A DNA stretch of 64,000 nt from Diphasiastrum complanatum (GCA_029204225.1 CM055111.1:15875207-15939206), one strand, 5' to 3'; numbered from the stretch's first letter, positions 23,301 through 35,749 are shown. Translations and numbers: made by a program. Notes: generated from the sequence alone by a model not told the origin.

Positions 23301-23798
23301 ATGGATATGGAATGTTTATGTCGCATAACAGGGTATCGATTCCCAGTGATACAGCCAGGTGAACTAATGTGCCCAATCTTGGATGATATGCAGATAGTTA
23401 ATGTACCAGAAATGGATCTCGAAACAGAGTGTTCTGTATGTCTGGACCCACTCATTCCACCGCCCACACCTGACCAAGTCGATCTAATGATAAAGTTGAG
23501 GTCAGTAGGTTCTTAATTCTGTAGCTCAATACATGCAATCGAAACTTCATTGTCGTGAAGATGGTTTTGTTCTCCTTAGCGTTACAGCTCTAGATTATTA
23601 GTATGGCAAATACTGAATGTGTTCTGTTTCAGGTGCGGGCACATGCTACATCTGACTTGTTTCTTGTGTTGGTTCGAAGCAACTCCCAGCGTTTGCAATT
23701 GTCCTATATGTCGGGGTACATTTTCAGATCAGTTGATATCTGACTTGATAGAACGTGAAGCTGCATGCGGCCTACAGTTACTGAAATATTATCGATAA
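23301..23798 (+). CDS. RING-H2 finger protein (putative E3 ubiquitin ligase)
   Basis: Two exons, 23301-23500 and 23633-23798, joined across a 132-base GT..AG intron (TTGAG|GTCAGT and TTTCAG|GTGC) give a 121-residue protein ending in TAA. The finger has all eight zinc ligands in C3H2C3 order: C44, C47, C68, H70, H73, C76, C90, C93, with Trp80 after the sixth ligand and Pro before Ile-Cys in CPIC, as in functional RING-H2 domains that recruit E2 enzymes. The intron splits the loop before C68. No transmembrane segment is visible; the N-terminal 43 residues contain extra Cys (5, 7, 24). The start is the first ATG after an in-frame stop, though an upstream exon cannot be excluded. It lies between two diverged direct repeats. 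Confidence 0.8.
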
Positions 23799-24339
23799 GT
23801 CTCTTTCTACTAGTAAGGAAATGACAGCAAGATACAGACCGCTGCCTGATTTTTATTTTCATGCTCGTAACATGGATCTTGATAATGGTGAAATGGGTTG
23901 GTCTATGTAACTATAGCAAGTTCCAAAATTTCAGGTATTCCGCATGCAATGAAAACCTGTGAAACTGGTTATCACTTCTTTTTGGCTGAGAAAGCTGTGC
24001 AATGTTTTAAAAATAGTAACTAGCTCTTTCGTCAAATCGGAAGTGCAAGAGAGAAGTCCGCTCTAAATCATCATTCTAGCTACGCTGCAATACTAAGACA
24101 AGTACACTTGGAATTAGCTTTTGGTCAAGTTAAAATTATTCATAGAAAATGCTTATGGTTTTGCCTTTCAGATTTTCAAGGCGTTGTGAATACAACCATT
24201 TTAACAAGAAGAATTAGTTTAATACATAAGGAGCTTATGACCACTTCATATATGACTAGAGATTGCCAATTGACTGATCAACTTAGAGTAAGCTTGTGTT
24301 TACGACATTTAAGTATATTCGATTGTATGTCTACACACA
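23799..24339. other. 3' flank of the RING-H2 gene, no further gene recognised
   Basis: AT-rich; likely 3' UTR and intergenic DNA. Confidence 0.45.
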
Positions 24340-25420
24340 AGATAGCTTGATTTTGGTCCCTATGAATTGACATAGAATGTCTAAGCTCGTCGATCTCAAT
24401 TTTAGGACATTAAGATTGCTCGAATTCGATGTCAATCAACCAAGATATACTTTGTCATGGATTATATGAGGTTGTTCATAAAGTGATGAAATCTGAGGAA
24501 TGTCAAATTTATGAGCTTCAAATAGCTCAAATTTCATGCCTATCACTCAAAATATCTCAAATATGATGCCTAACACGTGATTTGGTCTTTATAATTTAAC
24601 AGAATTCATGAAGCAATCAAACTTGACCAATCTCAATATTAAGACACTCGGATTGTTCAAGTTGAATTTGTTATTGATGGAATTGGTCCATATTTGTTGA
24701 GAGCTCAAATTGATGTCTATCTATCGAGATAACTTGATTTGATGCCTACAAGCAAAAAAGCTATATTTTAGTCCTCACCTCTAAAAAAGGCTCATTGAGC
24801 AATGAAAATTGACCAATATCATGTTTAGTACATTTAGATTGTTCGAGTTTCAACCCCTTATCGATAGAACCGATCCCTACCACACAAGATGTCCCAAATT
24901 TGATGCCACTTGAGATCACTCAATTTCGGCCTTTATCACTCGAGATGGTTTGTTGAGTAATGAAATCAAGGGAATCGTGAGTTAAGACAATTAGATAGCT
25001 CAAATTTCATACATATAACTAACATAGCTCAAATTTAATGCACAACATGTGATTTTGGTCCTTATCACTCGACATGGCTCATTGAGTGATCAAATTCAAC
25101 CAATATCAAGTCTATCACATTTAGATTGCTTGAGTATAGTCTCTTATTGATGGAATTGACCCCTTCCTATGAAATAGCTCAGATTCTATATGTATCACTC
25201 GACTCGAGGTAGCTAGATGTTAGATATTATCACTCAAAATTGCTCATTGAGTGATAAATTAGAGGAATCTTGAGTCTAGGGCATTCAAATGATTCAAATT
25301 GATGTTTATCACTTATGACAGCTCATGTTCGATGCATATGTTGCAATTTTGGTCCTTATCACTTGACATGGCCCATCAAGTGATTGAACTTGATCAAGAA
25401 TTTATATCATTGAGATTTGA
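24340..25420. repeat. Diverged tandem repeat, period about 285 bases
   Basis: Recurrent words GGTCCTTATCACT, GACATGGCTCATTGAGTGAT, CACATTTAGATTGCTTGAG, TTATTGATGGAATTGACC and GATAGCTCAAATTTGATGCC reappear in the same order about four times; the type starting CTCATTGAG..AA(T/A)TTGACCAATATCA occurs near 24800 and 25085 and a related form near 25372. Within each unit two half-units alternate. Confidence 0.65.
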
Positions 25421-25429
25421 TCCTGTTAG

Positions 25430-25864
25430 CCGAATATTTTTCGCCAAACATCAGGCTAATATGTGAATTTTTTTTCACAAAACCTGTAGAAATCTGTATA
25501 TAAAACCGACAAAATTACATAGAATTGGCACAAAATATCGATAAGCACGGGGCCTAGCCCAACCTCGAAGTGGCTAGAGAGAACTTTCGTAAGATAGGCC
25601 CTTATAAAGACAGCAGGCACCACTGAAAAATTTGACAAATATCAATTTTTGTAGACAACAAAAGAAAATGCCAGTTTATCTAGAAATAGGTCTCAGCCTG
25701 TCTAAATGTGGCTAGTAGAAGTTTTTAGGCCTTAGAAATTAAAAAATATTGACAATGTCGAGCACCATTTTGAGGTACTGAAAATTTTTCCTACCAATGG
25801 AAAGACCTCTTTGTTTTTTAGGGACGGTCAATTTTGTTCCGGGATTGCTCTAGTCTAACACACA
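25430..25864 (+). repeat. Diverged direct repeat, second copy (LTR-like)
   Basis: Starts TGTTAGCCGAATATTTTTCG and ends near TCTAGTCTAACA. Same block order as 21499-21942 with many substitutions, so the duplication is old. No polypurine tract precedes it. Confidence 0.6.
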
Positions 25865-26557
25865 GAAAGAATCAGCAACTTGGAAATGTCTAAAATCAGT
25901 GTAGTAAGGTCTTGCCTGTTAGAGGACACTCAAAAGGGTCACTCTTGAATTGAATGTGCATGCATAATCAACCAAATATGCAAGCCAATGCATTTAACAA
26001 ATGATCAGTGCTCAGTTGAACAAACATGGATTCTTACTTTCACTTGCTGCAAAAACAATTTGAACAGATCCTTATAAGCTGAAAACTAATCTAACACACA
26101 TCGATCCACCAAAACGCAAGAAACTAAAACAAGAAACAAGAATTAAACAACATTTAAGAGTCCAAGAATCAAGAAATACACATTTCTTGATTCTTGGACT
26201 TTCAAGAACGTCAAGGAATGGGATGTCAATGAATCTACAAGAATTAAACCAAACCTACGATATAGCCTCTTTGCACAGAAGATCCTGGATCATTCTTTGG
26301 GGGCTTTGCTGAATAATTTCCTAAATTAGGTTCATACTAAATCAGGACGACATGATTCATATCTTTGGAATGATGTTGCCAGTTCAAATTCAGGATTCCA
26401 GTTTTCTCAGGATTAGCATATAGAATAAAGACTATGAGAAGCCACGCAGGCTTTGATAGTCGTTCCTTGCTTACATAGCTAAGAGTTTAATCGTACTATG
26501 CTGCAAATATTAAGCACTCAGATGAGTGCTATTGTGTATTTTTTAGCTCATTTTCAG
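25865..26557. other. Inner flank of the right arm, no gene recognised
   Basis: AT-rich DNA containing one strong hairpin (26159-26200) and a smaller one exactly at the inner end of the right arm (26550-26571, ATTTTCAGT, AAAA, ACTGAAAAT). Confidence 0.55.
26159..26200. repeat. Perfect 19-bp hairpin with 4-base loop
   Basis: AGTCCAAGAATCAAGAAAT, loop ACAC, then the exact reverse complement. It lies in non-coding DNA. Confidence 0.93.
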
Positions 26558-27064
26558 TAAAAACTGAAAATTCACATTGTACTTTTATATCTGAATTTTT
26601 TTTAGAATTCATATCAAATTTAATCACAGCTTATGGAATCATGTACTATGCTCGAAACATTAGACATAAGACATTAGCATAACTTGCAACTAGTCATGAT
26701 AAGACTCTAGCATTGATTTGATTGCAAAAACTATTCTGCAATCGAGAGATAATTAATATTTCCAAGTGCAATCTTACATAAATTGAAACAAGGATTTGTA
26801 TTTTATCACTTATTCTTAACAATTGATTAAAGCATCTGCTGAAGTTTAAAATCTAAGTGGAAAAAACAAATTAGATAACAAGGCTCCAGCACTGACAACT
26901 ACCTTGAGACCTCCTCCCATAGTGGACCTTTGAAAGCAACATCTTGAAAGGCTGAATCCATCTCCAACCTGAGCTGCTAATGTACTATACCATTCATAGG
27001 TTTTAAGATTGACAAACCTTATTTCTTTATTTAGAAAAATAATAAGATTTCCCTAGATTAAGGT

Positions 27065-27260
27065 GACCATAGCTAGGTGAGCAATTCCTAGATAGAAATA
27101 TATGAAATTTGGGAATTACCTATATAGGCAAAACATTTCCTATATAGGTTATTCAAAACAAAACACTTTTATATATAGGGAAAAATTCCTAAATAGAAAA
27201 TACAGACCACCAAATTTCCTAGATTGGCTAGGAATTGTTCCATTCAGAATCCCCTAGTTA
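27065..27260. mobile_element. Small fold-back (MITE-like) element, right arm copy
   Basis: Mirror of 9345-9540 with the same imperfect terminal inverted repeats. Confidence 0.6.
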
Positions 27261-27502
27261 TGTTCATTTTAGTCTAGAAAAATCTTGTTTTTTTCCTATA
27301 TGACTGAAGCATATATCGATGTTAGATCCAGGATAGTATCCAAAAAAAAAAACTAAAACTAATGGAAACCTTTAACTACATGAAGTTCATCTACAAAGTC
27401 AATTAAGCCTCAAGTAATTTAGCACTACTTCTGGAAAATTCCTCCACAACCAAGCTAATGAAACCATGTGTAACAGTATACCCTCCCAAAAAAAGTGCAT
27501 AC

Positions 27503-27767
27503 CTTTAGTGCTAAGACACTTTTTGTCCTGCTGCTTAAAGTAAAAACTTTGCTCGTGGTCAAGAGATTTATGATAATTTGTTAAATATGTTTTGGCCCAA
27601 ATCTTATTCATATCCACCCTCTCTTTCAGCCATTCCTCTTGCTTTTGCTTTAGGCAAACATGTACAACAGGCAAGGTCACAGCATGATATCCCGTAGCAA
27701 GTCAATCATATCTAATCCATCATCACCATAGATCATTTCAATGCACCTTAGATTGATTGCTACAACA
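27503..27767 (-). pseudogene. SIN3-like exon fragment (right arm copy)
   Basis: Same fragment as 8838-9102 on the opposite strand, with the same frame change and the same intact splice donor after LSTK. The 93- and 94-codon reading frames spanning it are identical in both arms, so the damage predates the inverted duplication. Confidence 0.8.
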
Positions 27768-29331
27768 AAGATGCCATCAAAGGTAGAAAAAATGCTTTCC
27801 AAGGATGCAAAACATTTGCAAACATTTTGATCGTCCATGAGGATGTATAAGGATGAACACCCTTTACTACGGATTGATGTACCTAGAGACCTTATTGATA
27901 GCAATAAATAGAGCACATTATAGTGATCAGCTGAAATACATATCCATATGCAAAGCATCACATACTTGACAGATGCTCATCCAGAAAGAATTGAGATTCT
28001 GGATTGATTAGGTCAATGATGTTTTCTACCATATCACCCACTCACTTTGAAGTTATCTACATCAAGTAAAGGAAGAACAATAACTTTTGAGCATCTATCT
28101 TGTTGCCATCTCGTCACCCCCTTATTCCTATGAATTTGCAACCTTTTCTTGACCCTCGTCACCATCACCATTATCTTCTCTATTGTCCCAAGTCGTAGAT
28201 TGCCACATAACGATTAGAGTGTTATGGTTCCATCATGTCAATTTTCTTTTGTCATCGTGTGTTTTCTTTAGAGATGTGGATCTATCTCTCATCTATGGTT
28301 TGCACAATGATTCAAGTTTCTGCTTTGCTTACCAAACCTCCAATGAACCTCTACTTCTTCTACAAATGTGCTTCCCTCTCTGATTTACTGTTCACATTGA
28401 CTTGTGCATTCCAATCATGGAATGATTGAAAAATGGCATAGCACTCTCTACAGCATTTTATCTCCTTGAAATTCATCTTCATAAAGTGATGTATTACATG
28501 TTGGATTTTCATGCTCGATATTTTTCGTGCTTCTTTTTTGAGTTTTAGGTATCACATTCTCTTTGAGAAGTAGCTTTTGCAATAAGTGGAAAAAGAAGAA
28601 ATTCTTGCTGGAAAAAAGAAAAAGAAACTCATAAATCAATTACAAAATAATAAAACGCACTAAGATGTCATGTTGTACCTGAATGATAATGCAATACTCG
28701 GGTCACTCCATATATATGTTGCTTGGATATTTACAATTAATGCTTTTGAATATAAAGGGTTACCAGAAGATCTTTGCGAAGAAAGATCTCATCATCATCC
28801 ATAAAAAATTCTTTGTGGTTTGCATCTTCAATAGAATGTGTATGCGCGTGTGTTTAGCATCATCGTTTGTTTTACAATAGAACTCAAACATATCGTACGT
28901 TTCTTTATCACGTTGTGCCCCATAATCATTATAATCAAATTCATTTCTCTCTTTCTTTGTCATCATTGCATGGCACTTCAATTGTATTTTCATTTTTGGT
29001 GCCTATCAAAATTTGTCGATGATTGTAACTCAATACAAATGTAGCAATCTCGTTATTAATGCCATGCTTAATTTGTGTCTTACATACACATATAAACACA
29101 ATAAAAGAATAAAATGAATTAAAGCAGACATCAATGTCTTCTAGATTTGATCATTAACCCTCATTTTTATGTTCAAGCTTTCACAAATAATTATCAACAA
29201 TGCAATTTTCACGCATCATTTTTCTTTCACATTTACCACGTGTGTAGCATAATTGCTTTAAGAATAGCTTTTTTCTGCTAAATTGTACTTTGTAAATATT
29301 TTTATTTAATATACAAAATTTTATTGTGTGT
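27768..29331. other. Non-coding part of right arm, no gene recognised
   Basis: Mirror of 7274-8837; nothing recognised. Confidence 0.5.
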
Positions 29332-29938
29332 CTATAGCCTACTGGCTTGTATAAATGTGCATGCTTTTTGAAATTTTTTATAATCCGTCAATTTTGTATT
29401 ATGACGAATTTGGATTCTTCTGTAAAACCATTGGAAAAGTTGCAGTATATAGCTGTTTTTTGTGCTAGTCCCACTCTGTTGTGTACTTTTATGAAATGCC
29501 GCTCTTGCTTGCCAATGAGATTTTTCCAATCCTTGCGATGATCATATGCTAAGACTTCCACTATTTCTTGCAAAGAATGTTGAATGATGTCGTAATATGT
29601 GCTGCATGTCATAAAAACATAATCTAAATCAGTATCAAAATTATCTAATTTAATTGCACATATTTGTCTATCGTAGTGTAAAATCAAAATCTTACCATAT
29701 AATGTGTTATATGATCAACACCCCATGCACTCTAAACTGCATCCACAAATTCATTGGTTGTTTTCTGTATCATTTGAACATCAGTATTTGAAAATTTATC
29801 TTTTCTCAAGTATTTCACCATGTTGTCTAACTTTTTCCAAACTTCTACTTTGTGTATACGAGTAGAACCTTCTTCTTCGAAATCTTGAGTTGCTGCAATA
29901 ATTTCTTTCCAAACCGTGTAAAGGGTCTTTTTGGAGCT
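29332..29938 (-). pseudogene. Transposon-like gene of unrecognised family (right arm copy)
   Basis: Exon A ~29938-29696 and exon B 29601-29332 on the minus strand. This copy retains the KSHWQARAAFHKSTQ segment whose start is missing from the left arm, but shares the in-frame TAG of exon A and the TGA of exon B. The shared stops predate the inverted duplication; the 29-base loss in the left arm postdates it. Confidence 0.6.
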
Positions 29939-29967
29939 TAAAACTCCCCTAATGATCCATTCACACT

Positions 29968-31232
29968 GTCAATTAACACTACTCAAGCAATGATAGATCT
30001 TACTCTTCTCTCTCTCTTTTTCTCTCTCCCCAAAAGTATAATAATGATAAACCCCAACAAGCATCAAATCCACCAATTAGCAAATCCAAAGAAAATATGA
30101 GAGATGGAGGAGGAAAGAAGAAGAGCAAGGACATTCCATATCTATTCCATAAGAGGCTCAAACTGCTTGTATTGAAATGAAGAGTGAAAGTGTACGAAAT
30201 AACTCATAACCACTACTTTATATAGTGGATTTTAGTGCTTTGGCCTCAAACCCTATTGGCCAATCTCCACGGACCACCTCCCTTACTATCTGAAATTCAA
30301 ATTTTTGGGAGAGCCCTTTTTATTCACTAACTTGACTATTAGGCCTTGCGACATTAAAAGTCCCGCAAAAAGGCCTAAAGTCCTTCTATTAACTTCTAAG
30401 TAATCAAATAACTATGTGATCATCGGGTTGGACTTACACACGCAAGGTGCCAAATCCCTCTCACTTATTAACTAGGGTTAGGGTTGCCTTGGGATCTGCA
30501 AACCCTCCAACAATATCCCCCAACAAAATTGGTGGCAGTCCCACGACACCTGCAATATGCAGTTACTGGGGACCTTTATTTGCTTCACGCCCAATCTTGA
30601 TTAAATGGTACTACACCTTCTCCATAAAGTCGAGGCGTGCAGTATTAAAATCCAAATTGTGTGGCAAAAAACAACGGTGGGCTCCGGCAATCCACTTTGA
30701 GGTTGTCTCGATTGGACAACCAAATCTGATTATAATATTTTCATATAGAAACTTGGCCGTAGATTTTGCATCAGCAACTTTGACAGCTTTGGCTTCAACC
30801 CACTTGGTCATATAATCAGTTGCTACGATAATGTATCGGGCCTGAAATCCTTGCGCGGCAGGATGAATAGGACCAACATATTATTGTTCACAAAAGTTTG
30901 TGAACAATAATATCTTTAGAGAAGTGTCCTCTGCACATGCCATCATGTGAAAACATGATTAAATCTGGTACTTTATGCGGTAAAACACATATTCGTAAAA
31001 TATTATTTGAAATTCAAATTTTTGGGAGAGCCCTTTTTATTCACTATCTAGACTATTAGGCCTTGCGACATTAAAAGTCCCACAGAAAGGCCTAAAGTCC
31101 TTCTATTAACTTCTAAGTAATAAAATAACTATGTGATCATCGGGTTGAACTTACACACGCAGGGTGTCAAATCCTTCTCACTTATTAACTAGGGTTAGAG
31201 TTTCCTTGGGATCCACAAACCCTCAAAAACAA
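29968..31232 (-). mobile_element. Ty3/gypsy fragment flanked by LTR pieces (right arm copy)
   Basis: Mirror of 5402-6666, with the LTR start at 30512 on the minus strand, the integrase-derived core (30611-30815) and the second LTR piece at about 31004-31232. Old and broken. Confidence 0.8.
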
Positions 31233-31233
31233 C

Positions 31234-33684
31234 GTCAAGAACAATCGAATCCGCCAACAAAGAAGAAGCTGTTCTACAGATACTGCAAATGAACCAACCA
31301 TGAGATCCAAGATTGTCGCATTCTGCAAGCCAAGAACAACAATGCAAAATCGAATTAGAATGCAAATGCATCTACAAAAGCACCTCAATCTAGCAGCTAC
31401 AAATCCGCTTCTTGAGAAGTGGATCACAATGCATTCATGACAAGCCATCAAAAAGCATCAGACGACAGCTTCTGAGTTTTTGATTCCGGAACCACTCATC
31501 ATATGACCAACCATATCAGCTACTTCGAGTCCTATATGCCTTATAGTACCAAGAAGTATGTTCACCTAGGCGACAATAGCACGCAAGCTATTAGATATGA
31601 AAGTACAATAAGATTAAGCTTTGAAAATGATCAATTCAAGCTACTTTCAAGTGTCTTTCGTGTACCAAATTTTTCTACAAACTTGCTCTTTGTAAGTAGA
31701 ATTACAAGCTTAGGACACAAAGTAGAATTTGAATGAGATCAATGTAAAGTAATCGATAGGACATGCAAGATCCTAGCACTCAAAAAGAGGCATGGATACT
31801 TGTACAAATTAGGTCATTATTTTTTTACTTAAAATTAGGCTCTCAGTACTTCCATTTAGATCATTAAAAAATTATTTCTGTATTATAGACTTGGTCATTT
31901 GAATCATGCTTTTGTAGCGCACATGTCTAAGCAATCTATTGTACTTGATCTCGACCATCCAAATAGGAAAGAGTCAAACTACATGTCTGTCAAGAATGTA
32001 TAGTTGGTAAGCAGGCTAAGAAACCTTTTAGATCAAGCCATCAACATGTTGCTAGAGGACTGTTAGATATTGTACATACAGATATGTGGCCCAATACAGA
32101 ATGCTTCATTGAAGGATGCAAAGTATTTTATTACTTTTATTGATGAATTTTCTAGAAAGACAATTGTATATTTTATCAAGAGGAAATCAGAGGCCTTCAA
32201 CCTCTTTAAAACATTCAAGAAGCATGCAAAGAAAGAAACTTGTAAGAATATCATAGCCCTGAGGTCCGACAATGGTGGAGAGTACATATCTACTGAATTC
32301 AAGGAGTACTGCCTTAGCCAAGACATCAAAGATTAGTCCATTACTCTCTATTTGCCTCAATCAATTGGGATAGTCGAGAGATTGAATCACACCCTAGTTG
32401 AGACATCCAAATGCATGCTAGCTCACACATCATTACCGTAGAATTTATGGGCTGAAGTTGTCTCCACTACAACTTACATCCAAAATAGATGTTCGGCCCT
32501 CTCAAGCAAGACAACTTCTGAGGTTTAGACAGGACCTAAGCCTTCAGTGAAGAACCTACGAGTGTTTGGATGCATTGCATACGCGTAGATTCCAAAGGAC
32601 ACAAGGAAGAATTTCAACTTCCAAAGTCTCAAAACCATTCTAATTGGCTGTACTTCCATTGACAACACTTACAAGTTGTACGACCCCGATACCCAACAAA
32701 TTTTATTCACTATCCTTATCGAGGATCAGTTCATCGACTTCAAAGACAAGAGCAAAGTTCCATGTGAACCTTCGATAGCCCCTGCCTTCGACACGACAAT
32801 TCGAGCCTCTGGTTCAAGCATGCTGACAATCGATCAACTATTCGACAATGAATCAAAAGAAGTTGTTGTTGTTACTCATCGACAACACAATCAAGGATTG
32901 GATCATCCACCGATGCCACCTCCAAGAAGATCGAATTTAGTGCGCACACAGCCCACAAGGTATATTCGTGAGTCTTCTTGTCTCTTAATTCAGAAATTGA
33001 CTATTGTCAATGACACACTTAGCCAACCAGACTCCGATCTATGGAGAGAAGCGATGGATAGAGAGTATTCCTCTCTAGTCAAAAACCAGACATGGTCATT
33101 CGTCGAACTACCTGTTGGCAACAATCTTATCGATTGCAAATGGGTCTTTAAGATCAAATACAATGCTAACAGGAGTATTGACTGAAGAAAGGCCTGACTA
33201 GTCGCGCGAGGATTTTCTTAGATCTTGAACATCGACTACAATGAGACTTTCAGTCCGATGATCAAGCCTTTGCTGATCCGAACTCTCGTATTGTATGCTG
33301 CTGCAGCCGGCCTCGAACTACATCAACTCGATGTACAGACATCCTATCCGAATGGAGTTGTTGAAGAAGACATGTACATGCTACAACCTAAGGGATCTGT
33401 TCTCGAAGGTATGAAGAATCATGTCTGTAAACTCCATAAGGCACTTTACGGCATGAAACAATCAGCAAGAGCTTGGTTTCAAAGGATAAACACATTCCTC
33501 ATCCAACATGGTTTTCAACTAAGCACTGTCGATTCTAATATTTATTTAAATTCAGTGCAACATTCCTTAATTATCATCACCATGCATGTCGATGACACAT
33601 TGCTTTTCAACAATAAATAAGAAAAAAAAAAATTTTTATCATGTGGGCAACTATTGTTGGAGACATGAAGGGACGTAGCACTTG
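31234..33684 (+). mobile_element. Ty1/copia retrotransposon fossil (right arm copy)
   Basis: Mirror of 2950-5400. Parts in order: zinc-knuckle gag end, protease/pre-integrase region (31503-31736), integrase (32070-32336), linker and RT start (32676-33185), RT (33225-33620). Old and broken in many places; almost identical to the left arm copy. Confidence 0.85.
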
Positions 33685-34141
33685 ATAATGGGAAGTAGCC
33701 TACTCCTTTCTCTCTCTCTTCTCGTGCACGCAATAAGGAGGAGTGGGTGGAAGCAATCGGGGCCTTGTATGTGAGTACAATTGAGAGAAGGAAAAAATCA
33801 AAAAATTTGTTGCCATTTCAATGTCTACGATGTCACCTAGAGAGCTATAAATCTTAAAAAATCTTTCTAAGAAGCTAGGCTTTCTCATTATAATGAGAGG
33901 TGTCAACCCTTCTTTGGTTGAATAACCCATGCCCACTCTACATGAAATGACTGCTATAATCCACAGTTTCATAGCACGTAGTAAGTAATAGTGCATAAGA
34001 AAAACATTATGGAATAGAATTTGTACTGATTCCGATCTTTGATTCATTCCACTTGACACACAAGGAGAGTAAAAGCATTCGATTTCATTGTTAGACAGAC
34101 ATCATACTGCATGAGACCTCTCAACTCTTTTTTTTCTAATA

Positions 34142-34490
34142 TTTCACACAATCTTTCTTTTTTCTATAAAAGCATAAACATTACCTCTCTTCTCTGTCTC
34201 TTTCAATCTCTATCTCTTTTCTGAAAACATAAACTCATAACCAAAAATCAAAATCAATTCATTCACATTTCATTCTTCTTTTTATACACACATTAGCCCC
34301 CCCGACCCCCAACCCCCCCCCCCCCCCCCCCCCCTTCTCTCTCTCTCTCTCTCCCTCTCTCTCTCTCACTCTCAATATTTTTTCTCAAAACAAAAAATTA
34401 AAACCAAAAATCAGAATCAATTCATTCATATCAATTTTTTTTTCACACAATCTTTCTTTTTGCTAATCATTCACGTTTCATACATTTTCT

Positions 34491-34533
<43 letters not shown>

Positions 34534-35110
34534 TGCCTCTCCTTCTCTCTCTCTTTCAACCTCTATCTCTTTTCTCAAAGCAAAAAATCAAAACAAAAAA
34601 ATAAAATCAATTGATTAACAATTCATTCATTCTCTTATACACACATCACCTTTCTTTCTCTCTCTCTCTTTCACTCTCAATCTCTTTTCTCAAAACAGAA
34701 AATTGAAACCAAAAAGTAGAATCAACTCATTCACCTTCAATTCATTTATTCATTCTCTCTCTCTTTCATTCTCAATTTGTCTCTCACAAATTCAATCACT
34801 CACACACACACACTCTCTTTAAAAATCAAGTGTCAAAATGTTTTTTACACACACTCTCTCTCTTTCCATCTATCTATCTATTTATCTCTCTCCCTATCTA
34901 TCTATCTATCTATCTATTTATTTGTTTCTATCTATTTATCTATCTAAAACATGTAAAATCAACTAAATTAACAAATGAAAACCTCCAAAATGAATCTCCA
35001 ACTCCCAAGCTCCAAGCTCCAAGCTCTCCAAGCTCCCCGCTCCCCATGCTGCAAGCTCCCCAATCTCCAAGCTCTCCAAGCTCCAAGTTCCTCAAGCTCC
35101 TCCACTTCCA
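34142..35110. repeat. Microsatellite and low-complexity cluster
   Basis: Poly-C of 22 bases (34313-34334), CT-rich runs (34335-34372), (CA)n at 34494-34532, several CTCTCTCT tracts, a (TATC)n block at about 34866-34945 and short tandem CAAGCTCC units at about 34998-35100. The word AATTCATTCA plus CT-rich DNA recurs every ~130 bases between 34250 and 34760. The cluster starts directly at the outer end of the right arm. Confidence 0.9.
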
Positions 35111-35159
35111 AGCACTAAGAGTTTTCTAGAAAGGTAAATGGAGGTCACGAGAAGCAATA

Positions 35160-35560
35160 CGAACATAGTGTCAGAATCCAACATCCGTAGAATCTGTCGG
35201 ATTTTGACATAATTTTTAGAACCCAAAACATCCAAGCATCGAGATTGCTGATCTAGATGTTGGAATCCAACACATTTAAAAAAATTTCAAATTTCGACAT
35301 CCAACTAGGATACCAGCTCAAAGACCGTTTGCCATATGGCACCCACATCAGGTGTCAGAATCTGTCACATATTTTATGTGTCGGATTTCGACATCCAATT
35401 TAAAACTCTATTCCCGCCAGCTACCGGAGGCAGCCCGAGTTTTTTTCTACGAGGGTTCGAGAGAGGTGTCGGAAAGCGACATGTCGGATTTTGACATTTT
35501 ATGGGATTTCCCGAAATCCGCCGCAACCACATGTCAAAATGAGTGCATTTTGTAGTAGTG
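35160..35560. mobile_element. CACTA-type DNA transposon end with subterminal repeats
   Basis: Ends ATTTTGTAGTAGTG (35547-35560), which read from the other strand is CACTACTACAAAAT, the common plant CACTA terminus. Inside it are repeated words of the type GTCGGATTTTGACAT and GTCAGAATCCAACAT in both orientations, as in CACTA subterminal repeats. No matching left end was found in the window. Confidence 0.6.
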
Positions 35561-35749
35561 ATTACTGACAATTAGTCTGAAAGAAATAATCGATGCATGA
35601 AAGCATCTACTATGTCTATTTCTAAGAATTCTAGTATATTGTGGTCTAGTATATTGTTGATAGATTACAATTACCATCTATATACAATTTACAATTGTGT
35701 GGATGTATGTACAAGAAAGTGGCGTGGAACCGTTGTGCCATCTAGAGTA

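Larger units (their letters stand above)
26558..34141. repeat. Right arm of ~7.58 kb inverted repeat
   Basis: Near-identical reverse complement of 2493-10047. It keeps about 29 bases of the transposon-like exon that the left arm lacks, and differs elsewhere by scattered substitutions, so both arms are real, separately evolving sequences. Confidence 0.95.

Noticed and set aside
2493-34141. A single giant transposon with 7.5 kb terminal inverted repeats
   Set aside because: The arms contain nested fragments of unrelated elements, and no terminal motif or target-site duplication is visible at 2493 or 34141.
34830-35129. 99-codon reading frame of Ile/Tyr/Leu then Ser/Pro repeats
   Set aside because: It is the translation of TATC and CAAGCTCC microsatellites.
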